Notes: generated by a model from the sequence alone, not told the origin. A DNA stretch of 6,932 nucleotides from Bacteroidales bacterium UBA1725 (GCA_002315815.1 DCIN01000016.1:1-6932), one strand, 5' to 3'; positions 1 through 5,774 are shown, counted from the stretch's first letter. Translations and numbers: made by a program.

Positions 1-696
1 GCCCCGGACTTCGAGAACCTGATATATTTCTCTGAAGAGGAGGCGTACATCGTGAACAGCCTCATCGATAACCTTGACCAGACGAATAATCTAAAGGTCA
101 ATCTGAAGCGCAAGTTGGCCACAATCTACAACAGCACCAGCATTGTAGAATACATCGACAAGAAGAGTAACACGGCCAATATACGGGCACTATCAGAGGC
201 TATAAAGAACAAGCAGAAGGTCCGGCTCAAGGACTACGAGTCCGCCAGAAGCGAAACCGTGAAAGACAGGCTGGTGGAACCGTTCGCATTCTCCACGAAC
301 CTCATCGATGTCTGGGCCTACGACCTGAGTGACCTGCACAACAAGGTCTTCAAGATCTCCCGCATCGGCGAAGTCGAGACTCTGGACGAAGATTGGGAGT
401 TCGAAGGCAGCCACCGCCGCCAGAGCACTGATGTGTTCCGGATGTCCGGGAAGTCCCCGAAGAAGATCAAGCTGCGCCTCGGCATACGGGCAAAGAATCT
501 CCTTCTGGAGGAATACCCACTTGCCGCCAGGGATATCACCCGGAAAGGTGCCTACTGGATACTGGAGACCGGAGTCTATGACTTTGCCGGTGTCTGCCGG
601 TTCTACTGTGGACTGGCCGATGATATCGAGATTTTGGGCTCTCCGGAGCTGGAGGCATACGTTCAGGATTATGCTCGAGAGCATATCATCGGATAA
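1..696 (+). CDS. WYL-domain transcriptional regulator, 5' truncated by window edge
   Basis: The frame is open from base 1, so the visible 231 residues are the C-terminal part of a longer protein; a GTG at 52 is internal and unlikely to be the start. Residues about 76-115 fit a WYL domain: the run RLVEPFAFSTNLIDVWAYDL is followed by FKISRIGEVETLD, the usual beta-sandwich with a Pro-Phe-aromatic core. Residues about 140-225 fit the WCX extension (DVFRMSG, LLLEEYPLA, WILET, GLADDIEILGSPELEAYV). The upstream helical segment (LIDNLDQTNNLKVNLKRKLATIYN) is also typical. Family members of about 300 residues normally carry an N-terminal winged-helix domain, which must lie outside the window. WYL domains bind nucleic acid or nucleotide ligands and often control phage-defence or mobile-element genes. 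The DNA target and ligand here are unknown. Its last 20 bases recur at the end of the next gene. Confidence 0.85.
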   Translation, partial: APDFENLIYFSEEEAYIVNSLIDNLDQTNNLKVNLKRKLATIYNSTSIVEYIDKKSNTANIRALSEAIKNKQKVRLKDYESARSETVKDRLVEPFAFSTNLIDVWAYDLSDLHNKVFKISRIGEVETLDEDWEFEGSHRRQSTDVFRMSGKSPKKIKLRLGIRAKNLLLEEYPLAARDITRKGAYWILETGVYDFAGVCRFYCGLADDIEILGSPELEAYVQDYAREHIIG

Positions 697-702
697 TCTT
701 TG
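683..702 (+). repeat. 20-bp direct repeat, copy 1, spanning the WYL gene stop codon
   Basis: Twenty bases covering the last codons and TAA of the WYL gene match 1084-1103 at 19 of 20 positions; only 691 (G) versus 1092 (A) differs. Both copies encode Ile-Ile-(Gly/Arg)-stop and continue into TCTTTG. The two copies bracket the 105-residue gene and its promoter. Confidence 0.75.
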
Positions 703-720
703 TTGATGTAGCCCGATTCG

Positions 721-755
721 TTGACAAAAGCTGGCAAACAGTTGCGGTACCTTTG
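721..755 (+). promoter_or_regulatory. Bacteroidota-type promoter for the 105-residue gene
   Basis: The -7 element TACCTTTG lies at 748-755 and is followed by CA. An upstream TTGAC starts at 721, with 24 bases between its TTG and the -7 element. The same spacing occurs in the minus-strand promoter at 4781-4815. Transcription would begin around 760, giving a leader of about 20 bases that contains AAAGGA before the ATG at 780. Confidence 0.75.
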
Positions 756-779
756 CATCTGTAAACAAAGGAAACCGCA

Positions 780-1097
780 ATGGGCTACAAGGAATCTCTC
801 AACGACTTCATCTATTCACAGAATTGGATATTCGCCAAGACAATGGCGGATATTCCGCATTGGTATTGTCTGAAGGCTCAGTGCGACAATGAAGGTGCCT
901 GGGACTGGTTCGTCCGCTTTATGGATGAATACGGCGTTGAAGGCTCATTCTGCGGCAAGACTTACAAGTATCTCTACTGGGGAGAATACCGGTACTGGAT
1001 GATGGATCCGACTCCTGAAGAGTGTGACCTCATCAACAGGTGCATCATTCCTGATGACGAACGCAAACCGGAGAATTTCCCGAATATCATCAGATAA
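780..1097 (+). CDS. Conserved-looking small protein of unknown function (105 aa)
   Basis: I do not recognise a named family. The ATG at 780 is supported by an AAAGGA ribosome-binding site about 8 bases upstream and by a promoter at 721-755. The protein is acidic and very rich in Trp and Tyr (WIFAKTMADIPHWYCLK near residues 17-33, AWDWFVRFMDEYG near 41-53, YKYLYWGEYRYWMMD near 63-77). It has no signal peptide or membrane helix, so it is probably a soluble cytoplasmic protein. The tail ends NIIR and its coding DNA there repeats the end of the upstream WYL gene. I have a general impression of similar Trp-rich small proteins in Bacteroidales mobile elements, but I cannot verify this here. Codon use resembles the neighbours. 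Confidence 0.7.
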   Translation: MGYKESLNDFIYSQNWIFAKTMADIPHWYCLKAQCDNEGAWDWFVRFMDEYGVEGSFCGKTYKYLYWGEYRYWMMDPTPEECDLINRCIIPDDERKPENFPNIIR

Positions 1098-1103
1098 TCT
1101 TTG
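1084..1103 (+). repeat. 20-bp direct repeat, copy 2, spanning the stop codon of the 105-aa gene
   Basis: This is the second copy of the repeat at 683-702 (19 of 20 identical), again placed across an Ile-Ile-X-TAA gene end. The offset between copies is 401 bases, about the size of one promoter plus gene unit. Confidence 0.75.
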
Positions 1104-1111
1104 AGGTCAAT

Positions 1112-1162
1112 ATGGAATACTGGGAATTTTACAACGGTGGCAGCACCGATAATGACGAATAA
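1112..1162 (+). CDS. Possible 16-residue leader peptide or mini-ORF
   Basis: An ATG at 1112 follows GAGG (1103-1106) at 5 bases, one of the better ribosome-binding sites in the window. It opens a 16-residue frame, MEYWEFYNGGSTDNDE, ending in TAA at 1160-1162. The stop lies 4 bases before the ATG of the next gene at 1167, an arrangement that suits translational coupling or a leader peptide. The peptide is aromatic at the start and acidic at the end. It is so short that chance cannot be excluded. Confidence 0.3.
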   Translation: MEYWEFYNGGSTDNDE

Positions 1163-1166
1163 TACA

Positions 1167-1406
1167 ATGGCCAATATCTACCAGACCTTCCGGCGTTTCC
1201 TGCGCGACAACGGTTGCGAGCGGCAATTTGATGCTGCCTTCTATGAGCAGTGCGGGGCCAATGTGCTTGATGAGACCTTAGCGGACATCCTCGTAATAGA
1301 TGAGGGATTCTTCGGCAGAGTCTTCAGATGGGACCTGACATCCGAGGGTCGGGAGTTTTGGAAGGATATTGATGGTAAATGGTGGGAAAAGTTCCAACGT
1401 TGTTAA
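1167..1406 (+). CDS. Small protein of unknown function (79 aa)
   Basis: No family is recognised. The protein begins MANIYQTFRRFLRDNG and has a predicted helical N-terminal half. The C-terminal half contains RVFRWDLTSEGREFWKDID and ends WWEKFQRC. It is soluble, Trp/Phe-rich and lacks a signal peptide. The ATG at 1167 was chosen because it follows the mini-ORF stop by 4 bases. An in-frame ATG at 1152 would give 84 residues, and a TTG at 1101 gives 101 residues but an unconvincing leader. It lies 69 bases after the 105-residue gene, with no separate -7 element seen between them, so the two are probably co-transcribed from the promoter at 721-755. The stop falls just before the shared hairpin at 1425-1456. 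Confidence 0.55.
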   Translation: MANIYQTFRRFLRDNGCERQFDAAFYEQCGANVLDETLADILVIDEGFFGRVFRWDLTSEGREFWKDIDGKWWEKFQRC

Positions 1407-1419
1407 AAATTATGTGGTA

Positions 1420-1456
1420 AAAAATTCCCCAGCCGCCCGTGAGGGTCGCTGGGGAA
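1420..1456 (-). terminator. Rho-independent terminator of the minus-strand operon, possibly bidirectional
   Basis: A perfect 9-bp stem (1425-1433 with 1448-1456, TTCCCCAGC/GCTGGGGAA) carries an inner CCC/GGG pair around a GTGA loop (1436-1445). Read on the minus strand it is followed directly by six T residues, the classical terminator layout, 31 bases beyond the stop of the last minus-strand gene. On the plus strand the downstream sequence is only weakly T-rich, so stopping of the converging small-protein transcript is less certain. Confidence 0.85.
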
Positions 1457-1486
1457 CATTATCTTACCGGTCTCGCGACCTACGGA

Positions 1487-2191
1487 TTAGTCTTCTTCAG
1501 ACTCTGACTCGGTGTAGGTCGCTACTGCAAGCATCTCGCCCGATTTCTCTCCAGTCGCTGTATTTACGTAGAAATACTTGAAGAAGACTTTCGGGTTGCC
1601 TGCTGACACTGCACCGTACTTGGCCTCGTAGTCATCGCTGATGTCGATGGCGGTCGTCACCGGAGTCTCGGGATCACCGATTTCTGTGGCCTTGCTGTAA
1701 GCACGGCTGATACCGTTGCTCTGAGGAGCGGAAGCGCAGATGATGAGCTTGAGGTTGGTGATAACCGAAGGAATGGACGCCAGCTTGAAGGTGAACGCCT
1801 CGTCGGTGAGAGTGATGGTTGCCGCTGCGGGAGCCTCGACACCCACGAGTGCAGGAGGATCCTGCTTGATGGTACCACCGCAGTAAACCACCCAATAGTT
1901 GAGCCTCATAAAGAGGTTGGAACCGGTGATCTTCGTCTTGGTACCGAGAACAGATTTGGCCTCAGCTGACTGAGCAGCGGAGTTCCACGCCAGAATCTGG
2001 GCGTTGGTGAGTGACTGCCAAGCCTGGGAGAGCTGCTTGAAGACAGCTTTCACGGAAGCCTGGTCGGATGTGCGGACGCTTCCGCCGTATCCGCGGTTGC
2101 GGATGTACTTGCGTCCACGAGTCTTTGCCGCGGTGACGCCCTTGGCGCTGCCGGACATTTCCTCGAATGCGATAGAAGGAATGTACTTCAT
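1487..2191 (-). CDS. Phage accessory/virion-like protein, paralogue C (234 aa)
   Basis: The start ATG at 2191 overlaps the stop of the lipoprotein gene as ATGA, which indicates translational coupling; a longer reading from 2299 would run through that gene. The N-terminus MKYIPSIAFEEMSGSAKGVT closely matches that of the 350-residue protein (MKALPSIAFGEFTGSAGDVT). Then come a basic Arg/Lys/Gly stretch, a helical segment with Q(x)nW(x)2L(x)2AQILAWN (residues about 52-75) and GSNLFMRLNYW (about 92-102). The rest is beta-rich (residues about 105-225), with a conserved KVFFKYFYVNTATGEKSGEM strand pair and an acidic Glu/Ser/Asp tail. There is no signal peptide or membrane helix. The N-terminal pattern recalls Bacteroidota proteins such as the DUF6266 group, but that resemblance is from memory and weak. 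A virion or secreted-particle role is inferred from context. Confidence 0.8.
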   Translation of the reverse strand: MKYIPSIAFEEMSGSAKGVTAAKTRGRKYIRNRGYGGSVRTSDQASVKAVFKQLSQAWQSLTNAQILAWNSAAQSAEAKSVLGTKTKITGSNLFMRLNYWVVYCGGTIKQDPPALVGVEAPAAATITLTDEAFTFKLASIPSVITNLKLIICASAPQSNGISRAYSKATEIGDPETPVTTAIDISDDYEAKYGAVSAGNPKVFFKYFYVNTATGEKSGEMLAVATYTESESEED

Positions 2192-2667
2192 AATAGTGTG
2201 ATTTTTGAGTGAAACATAACGTATAGTATCGCGACTACTATTAGGATGATTATAAGGGCGAAAGCATAGCCGCCCAATTTGATTTTGAAACTCTGCCAAG
2301 CAGTGAGCTCGGCAGGGACTTCGATGTAGTGGTCAACGTCCACCTGCTTGACGATTATTGAGTCTTTGTAAACAATCTCTTTCTGTACGATTGCGGGCTC
2401 CCTGACGGGCTTTACCTCAAGAGAATGAGCAAGGATTCCATCGGAGACCGAAGCGGTCGATTTGGCGTATTTGTTCTCCAGTACCGAAGTTGTATCAAGC
2501 GTCTGAACCTTCTCGACAATCCGGGGCAGCTCGATGTAAACCGTATCCGGAACATAGACGGTTTCCGTGCGGATTTCGACCGTGGTTTGTTCTCTCGGTG
2601 TGACCTGCTTGATTGTGCCGCAGGCCACAGAGAGGAACAGGAGGGAAAGGAGTATGAAGTTTTTCAT
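2188..2667 (-). CDS. Lipoprotein with C-terminal membrane helix, candidate u-spanin (159 aa)
   Basis: The protein begins MKNFILLSLLFLSVACG: a basic start, a hydrophobic stretch and a lipobox-like SVAC with Cys16 as the lipidation site. Residues 17 to about 128 would be periplasmic and are rich in Thr/Val beta-forming repeats (VEIRTETVYVPDTVYIELP, then VQKEIVYKDSIIVKQVDVD). Residues about 132-152 form a clear membrane helix (YAFALIIILIVVAILYVMF), leaving a short cytoplasmic tail, HSKITLL. An N-terminal lipid anchor plus a C-terminal inner-membrane helix is the layout of unimolecular spanins such as phage T1 gp11 (about 134 residues), which join the outer and inner membranes at lysis. Ten bases separate it from the upstream holin-like gene, and it overlaps the next gene by 4 bases. 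The Ser at lipobox position -3 is slightly unusual. The spanin role is inferred from topology and position, not homology. Confidence 0.75.
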   Translation of the reverse strand: MKNFILLSLLFLSVACGTIKQVTPREQTTVEIRTETVYVPDTVYIELPRIVEKVQTLDTTSVLENKYAKSTASVSDGILAHSLEVKPVREPAIVQKEIVYKDSIIVKQVDVDHYIEVPAELTAWQSFKIKLGGYAFALIIILIVVAILYVMFHSKITLL

Positions 2668-2677
2668 TGAGCAAGAT

Positions 2678-2941
2678 TTATTCTGATTCCGGCTTGTCGG
2701 CCTTCTTCCGGAGCTCGGCATCGATGCGTACAAACTTGGCATCGTACGAGGTCTTGACTCCGAGGATAGCTCCGGCCAGAACCAGGAGCTCGGACACAAT
2801 CGAGATGGCAGAGTTCGAAATCTCTCCCGGAGGTGGAACGATGAACAGGCAGGCACAGGCGATGGCCACGCCTGCAGCGAAGCTGGCGATTGCCATTGCT
2901 CCCTGCAGACGCGTCATCTCTTTCTGTGATAATCTGGCCAT
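2678..2941 (-). CDS. Holin-like two-helix membrane protein (87 aa)
   Basis: A basic N-terminus (MARLSQKEMTRLQ) is followed by a first membrane helix at residues about 14-35 (GAMAIASFAAGVAIACACLF), a short PPPGEIS turn, a second helix at about 42-64 (ISIVSELLVLAGAILGV) and a strongly charged tail (DAELRKKADKPESE). Size, two-helix topology and charged ends fit small phage holins, which form inner-membrane holes at lysis. A PPxGEI link between two helices is something I associate with Bacteroidota phage-type holins, but I cannot test this here. GGAG 9 bases before the ATG is a fair ribosome-binding site. The gene begins 2 bases after the upstream stop and is followed 10 bases later by the spanin-like lipoprotein. 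An unrelated small membrane protein remains possible. Confidence 0.75.
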   Translation of the reverse strand: MARLSQKEMTRLQGAMAIASFAAGVAIACACLFIVPPPGEISNSAISIVSELLVLAGAILGVKTSYDAKFVRIDAELRKKADKPESE

Positions 2942-2943
2942 AA

Positions 2944-3678
2944 CTACTCTCCGTCTCTGACTGCAAAAAGGAATATGAACGGGTCATACCCGGTGGAGCC
3001 CCAGCCTGAAACGCGTTCCTGACAGGTGAACACTCCGTTCTCGATGCGAGCCTCCTGCATCCCATCCATATCTGGGTTGCCTTGATTGTAGCCACCCGGG
3101 AACGGAATATCGAGAGCGAAGTCCGTAGGCAGATTTTCAATCGTGGCTTCCCACGGCAGGTCTCTGTATGCGTATGACACACCGGTAATCAAACCTGTAA
3201 GGAACACCCAGTGTTCATCGATGACACAGACAACGTCGGAAGTGTAGAGGTACTTGGTCGGCTGCGTGAAGTTCACATAGGTCTTCCTGAGCATCTCGGC
3301 ATTCGAGCTCTTGTGCTTGCCGACATACATCGCCTGAATATAGACGGTGATTTCCTCGGCCCTCTCAAGTGGGGCAAACTTCTCCAGACAGATGGTGTTC
3401 TTGTCCTTGATCCAGCTGCGGATGACTGTACCGCCATCGTAGTTCATCGTATAGGAATAATACTCCCTGCGGTCAATGAACCTGGTAAATACACCGGTAT
3501 CGGCGGAACGGGACAGCATCAGGTCCGGAACCTTGATTTCCAGAACATCTGCGGCCTGGTATTCCGGAGATGTGGTGTTGTATGTAAACTTGGCATTGAG
3601 GACTACATAGTTCTCCGTCTGGTAGTCCTTGAACTGGATAGTTCCAGCACCGAAATTATTGCTGATTGAATTGAACAT
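2944..3678 (-). CDS. Beta-rich protein of unknown function, putative phage structural protein (244 aa)
   Basis: No named family is recognised. The protein begins MFNSISNNFGAGTIQFKDYQ, has no signal peptide or membrane helix, and is composed largely of alternating hydrophobic/polar strands with many Tyr, Phe and Trp residues (NYVVLNAKFTYNTTS, EITVYIQAMYVGKHK, HWVFLTGLITGVSYAY). Such a composition suits a baseplate, fibre or other virion component, though this is inference from composition and neighbours. The start at 3678 lies 14 bases after the stop of the 350-residue gene, and the stop lies 2 bases before the holin-like gene, so it sits in the middle of a single operon. The middle region has a Cys-containing strand (DVVCVIDEHWVFL) and the end (GWGSTGYDPFIFLFAVRDGE) is glycine/aromatic-rich. 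Codon use matches its neighbours. Confidence 0.75.
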   Translation of the reverse strand: MFNSISNNFGAGTIQFKDYQTENYVVLNAKFTYNTTSPEYQAADVLEIKVPDLMLSRSADTGVFTRFIDRREYYSYTMNYDGGTVIRSWIKDKNTICLEKFAPLERAEEITVYIQAMYVGKHKSSNAEMLRKTYVNFTQPTKYLYTSDVVCVIDEHWVFLTGLITGVSYAYRDLPWEATIENLPTDFALDIPFPGGYNQGNPDMDGMQEARIENGVFTCQERVSGWGSTGYDPFIFLFAVRDGE

Positions 3679-3692
3679 ATCTCAAGAGGATT

Positions 3693-4745
3693 TTATTTGT
3701 AATAGACTCCGGTACCGAACACCTCGGACGGTTTGACGTAATATCCGCCGCGATGGGCAACCACAATCTGATGCTCACCCCAGTTGACGAACTGAATCTG
3801 ATAAGACTGGGCGGTCACGCGATTTCCATCGGCTCCTCGTGCAAGGACAAAGCTGAAACCGTTCATATCCGATGCAAGCGGTTCATCAGGATATATCTCT
3901 GACGAAGCAACGTTGCTGTGGCCGAGACAGATTGAATCAAGCGCCATAGCCGGAGCCCCGGTACTGAAATCCATATCCAGCTTGGAAACGTGGCTCTCGT
4001 GAGAAACGTTGTCGAGGGTGTATTCCATCCTCTCTTCAAAACCTTCCTCGCGGGCCTGCTCCTCTGAAATACAGAAACGGGTCACGCGCATAGTCTCGCC
4101 GACAAATCCCGTTGCCGGGTCAAGCCAATAGAGTTCGATGAACACCTTGTCTCCGACCTTAGGCATAAAGCCAATCTTCTCGGTGTAGAGTTGAGTGAGT
4201 GCAGCGTCACCCCAGTTGTCGGCCATACCCGGTGTAATGATTACAGTCTTGCTCCAGCCGGAACTGATACCGACTCCCTGACCGGCGGACATCCTGACGA
4301 CAAGCTTGTAGGTTCCGGTGGGATTGACAATGCCGGTCATCAGAACGCGGACCGGAGTCACCCAAATCTCATCCCAATCGACCTCTGGAATGTCATTGAG
4401 ATAATCCGGAGCATCAACGAGCATACCCTCACCGGCCATTTCGCGGTTGGCATTGATGCGGACAAACGCATTGTGCGCGGTCATTTCTGCGGCCTTGCCG
4501 AATGTGGATATGCCCTTGAGATGCTCGGCCAAAGCCGCCCAGGCTTTCATTTGGGAATCGGTGAGCTGCTTATATGCCCGGGAGACTTTGGACAGAGTAT
4601 TGCGAGAGACTGCCTGTGCAGGCGTCTTTGTCTTATCCTGATATGCTTTGTGATTGAGGATGGTCCGGCCGCCTATACTTCGGGCCGTAACGTCACCGGC
4701 GCTGCCGGTAAACTCTCCAAATGCGATTGACGGTAATGCTTTCAT
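3693..4745 (-). CDS. Phage accessory/virion-like protein, paralogue B (350 aa)
   Basis: The start was set at the ATG at 4745, giving MKALPSIAFGEFTGSAGDVT. A longer reading from 4778 would begin at about the transcription start of the promoter at 4781-4815 and lose the match to the paralogue's N-terminus. Residues about 30-75 form a helical segment containing TPAQAVSRNTLSKVSRAYKQ followed by LTDSQMKAWAALAEHL, and then TAHNAFVRINANREMAG. A beta-rich body follows with KVFIELYWLDPATGFVGETM, matching the 234-residue protein. About 120 extra C-terminal residues (beta-rich, ending FGTGVYYK) are absent from the paralogue, suggesting an added domain. There is no signal peptide or membrane helix. It is first in the five-gene operon that also encodes the holin-like and spanin-like proteins, which suggests a virion or late accessory protein. 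Biochemical function is unknown. Confidence 0.8.
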   Translation of the reverse strand: MKALPSIAFGEFTGSAGDVTARSIGGRTILNHKAYQDKTKTPAQAVSRNTLSKVSRAYKQLTDSQMKAWAALAEHLKGISTFGKAAEMTAHNAFVRINANREMAGEGMLVDAPDYLNDIPEVDWDEIWVTPVRVLMTGIVNPTGTYKLVVRMSAGQGVGISSGWSKTVIITPGMADNWGDAALTQLYTEKIGFMPKVGDKVFIELYWLDPATGFVGETMRVTRFCISEEQAREEGFEERMEYTLDNVSHESHVSKLDMDFSTGAPAMALDSICLGHSNVASSEIYPDEPLASDMNGFSFVLARGADGNRVTAQSYQIQFVNWGEHQIVVAHRGGYYVKPSEVFGTGVYYK

Positions 4746-4746
4746 A

Positions 4747-4762
4747 CTACAAATTGTTGTAG
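4747..4762 (-). promoter_or_regulatory. Inverted repeat in the leader just before the start codon
   Basis: A perfect 6-bp inverted repeat CTACAA/TTGTAG with a 4-base spacer ends one base before the ATG of the 350-residue gene, inside its short leader. In RNA it could form a small hairpin over the ribosome-docking region; in DNA it could be a repressor site. The stem is AT-rich and weak. Confidence 0.35.
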
Positions 4763-4780
4763 CAGCTACCGTTTCCAATG

Positions 4781-4815
4781 CAAATATAGCAATAATAATT
4801 TATCCGTAAAATCAA
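4781..4815 (-). promoter_or_regulatory. Bacteroidota-type promoter of the five-gene operon
   Basis: On the minus strand the -7 element TATATTTG (4788-4781) is followed by CA, and a TTG (4815-4813) lies 24 bases upstream, exactly the spacing of the promoter at 721-755. Transcription would start around 4775, leaving a leader of about 30 bases to the ATG at 4745. The -33 TTG lies inside an inverted repeat (4805-4824). Confidence 0.8.
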
Positions 4816-4824
4816 TGTTTTACG
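4805..4824. promoter_or_regulatory. Inverted repeat overlapping the -33 element, possible operator
   Basis: CGTAAAA (4805-4811) and TTTTACG (4818-4824) form a perfect 7-bp inverted repeat with a 6-base spacer. The spacer holds the TTG of the -33 element of the operon promoter. A dimeric repressor or activator binding here would directly affect promoter recognition. AT-rich palindromes also arise by chance. Confidence 0.4.
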
Positions 4825-4846
4825 TAATCTCACTTCAAGTAGAGAA

Positions 4847-4863
4847 TTAGGATTTTATCCTAA
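4847..4863 (-). terminator. Weak hairpin at the end of the 238-aa gene, possible terminator
   Basis: TTAGGAT/ATCCTAA forms a perfect 7-bp stem with a 3-base loop, and the TAA stop codon of the 238-residue gene (4857-4855) lies within it. On the minus strand a moderately T-rich stretch follows. The AT-rich stem suggests at best partial termination, with some read-through into the next promoter and operon. Confidence 0.35.
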
Positions 4864-5571
4864 GTTCATAAGGAAAGATGTCTTCCGGAATATGTTCCGG
4901 TACCCGGTCTGCGTATCGATGAGCAAATACCTGCAATGCACCTGGTACGAAGGGCCAACGACGGGCCAAAGATTACGGAAGTCTGGGATGATAAATCGGA
5001 CTTCTGCATCAGCAGACGGGCAATTTGAAAGGGCCAAAAAGGTTCTCAGATATCCGTCATTCCGACCTCTCCCTGGTTCCTTGAGTTGAAGCTTCAGCAC
5101 CACCCTATATCTCGTCGGATCCGAACACTCCGGCAACTGGCAGCGGAATGTCATCTGCAGATCTGAATCATCAACGACAGCTGCGCTGCCGAACTCTAGA
5201 TACACCACCGGAAAATCCTCCCAGGGCGCAGGCTCCGGGACGTGTTCGTTACCCAGCTGCGCGAATCCGTGGTATGCAGATACGAACAGATTGTTCCCTG
5301 TAAGATGAGTCGAGCCATCAAAGGGCGGTTTGTGACTCGGAGCCAAAGCCCCAAAAGCATTCCAGCTCAACTGAACCTCGTGGTCCAGCTCTCGCCAGGC
5401 AGCCAGAGCCCTGCGATGCAAGTCCAGATGACGCAACTGTCCTGGAGTCCCCGGGTACTCGCAAACAGGCTTCTTCTTCCAGTAGCACACGCCATCCTTG
5501 TGGTAGAACGTAACGTCTCCCACAGAGGACCAGCAGTCAGAAAATCCGGAATTGGGTTCGTATCGGGGCAT
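4855..5571 (-). CDS. Phage accessory/virion-like protein, paralogue A (238 aa)
   Basis: It begins MPRYEPNSGFSDCWSSVGDV, a diverged version of the SGSAxxVT start of the other two paralogues. The same order of features then follows: an aromatic/basic strand (FYHKDGVCYWKKK), a TPGQ helix with ALAAWRELDHEVQLSWNAFG (residues about 54-73), TGNNLFVSAYHGFAQLG (about 89-105), and a C-terminal beta region ending in the shared strand YLLIDTQTGYRNIFRKTSF. It is a soluble protein with no signal peptide. I recall similar conserved hypothetical proteins in gut Bacteroidales but cannot name a family. It has its own promoter (5602-5609), and about 110 non-coding bases separate it from the next gene, so it is probably a separate transcription unit with its own timing. 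A structural or particle-associated role is inferred only from paralogy and neighbours. Confidence 0.78.
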   Translation of the reverse strand: MPRYEPNSGFSDCWSSVGDVTFYHKDGVCYWKKKPVCEYPGTPGQLRHLDLHRRALAAWRELDHEVQLSWNAFGALAPSHKPPFDGSTHLTGNNLFVSAYHGFAQLGNEHVPEPAPWEDFPVVYLEFGSAAVVDDSDLQMTFRCQLPECSDPTRYRVVLKLQLKEPGRGRNDGYLRTFLALSNCPSADAEVRFIIPDFRNLWPVVGPSYQVHCRYLLIDTQTGYRNIFRKTSFLMNLG

Positions 5572-5601
5572 AACTGAAAGTATAGGTGTATATCAGAGAT
5601 G

Positions 5602-5638
5602 CAAATTTACTGATAATGCGTTGAATAACCATTGTCAG
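5602..5638 (-). promoter_or_regulatory. Bacteroidota-type promoter of the 238-aa gene
   Basis: On the minus strand the -7 element TAAATTTG (5609-5602) is followed by CA. An upstream CTGAC ends 24 bases before it and is a poorer -33 match than in the other two promoters. The leader to the ATG at 5571 would be about 25 bases. Confidence 0.65.
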
Positions 5639-5650
5639 TAGCAAAGAAGA

Positions 5651-5681
5651 AGCCTTCCCGAACACGAATATCAGGAAGGCT
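5651..5681 (-). terminator. Hairpin with a minus-strand T-rich tail, possible terminator
   Basis: A perfect 8-bp stem (AGCCTTCC 5651-5658, GGAAGGCT 5674-5681) encloses 15 bases. On the minus strand it is followed by TCTTCTTTG, a moderate terminator tail. It would stop leftward transcripts from the gene-less region before they reach the promoter of the 238-residue gene. No minus-strand gene is visible upstream to explain it. Confidence 0.4.
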
Positions 5682-5743
5682 GAGGGAATGTGAATATGAG
5701 GTCCCACATAGGGGGTGGGGTCCACAGTACAAGTTTTGACCAA

Positions 5744-5774
5744 AGAGGTAGCTCAGAGGTAGCTCCTAGGGAGC
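5744..5774. repeat. Tandem 11-bp repeat with adjoining hairpin
   Basis: AGAGGTAGCTC occurs twice head to tail (5744-5754 and 5755-5765). The end of the second copy forms GCTCC/GGAGC, a 5-bp stem with a 3-base loop (5762-5774). The sequence superficially resembles a tRNA D-arm but no tRNA fold follows. Confidence 0.6.

Noticed and set aside
193..780. 195-residue minus-strand frame opposite the WYL gene
   Set aside because: It is the antisense shadow of a clear WYL-domain coding sequence and also crosses the promoter at 721-755.
2192..2299. N-terminal extension of the 234-residue protein to 2299
   Set aside because: It overlaps the spanin-like gene, and the paralogue comparison and ATGA overlap support the ATG at 2191.
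4746..4778. N-terminal extension of the 350-residue protein to 4778
   Set aside because: The ATG at 4778 lies at about the expected transcription start, and the extension does not match the paralogue.
5537..5743. 68-residue minus-strand frame with a hydrophobic middle
   Set aside because: It covers the promoter and start of the 238-residue gene and the hairpin at 5651-5681, and has no promoter of its own.
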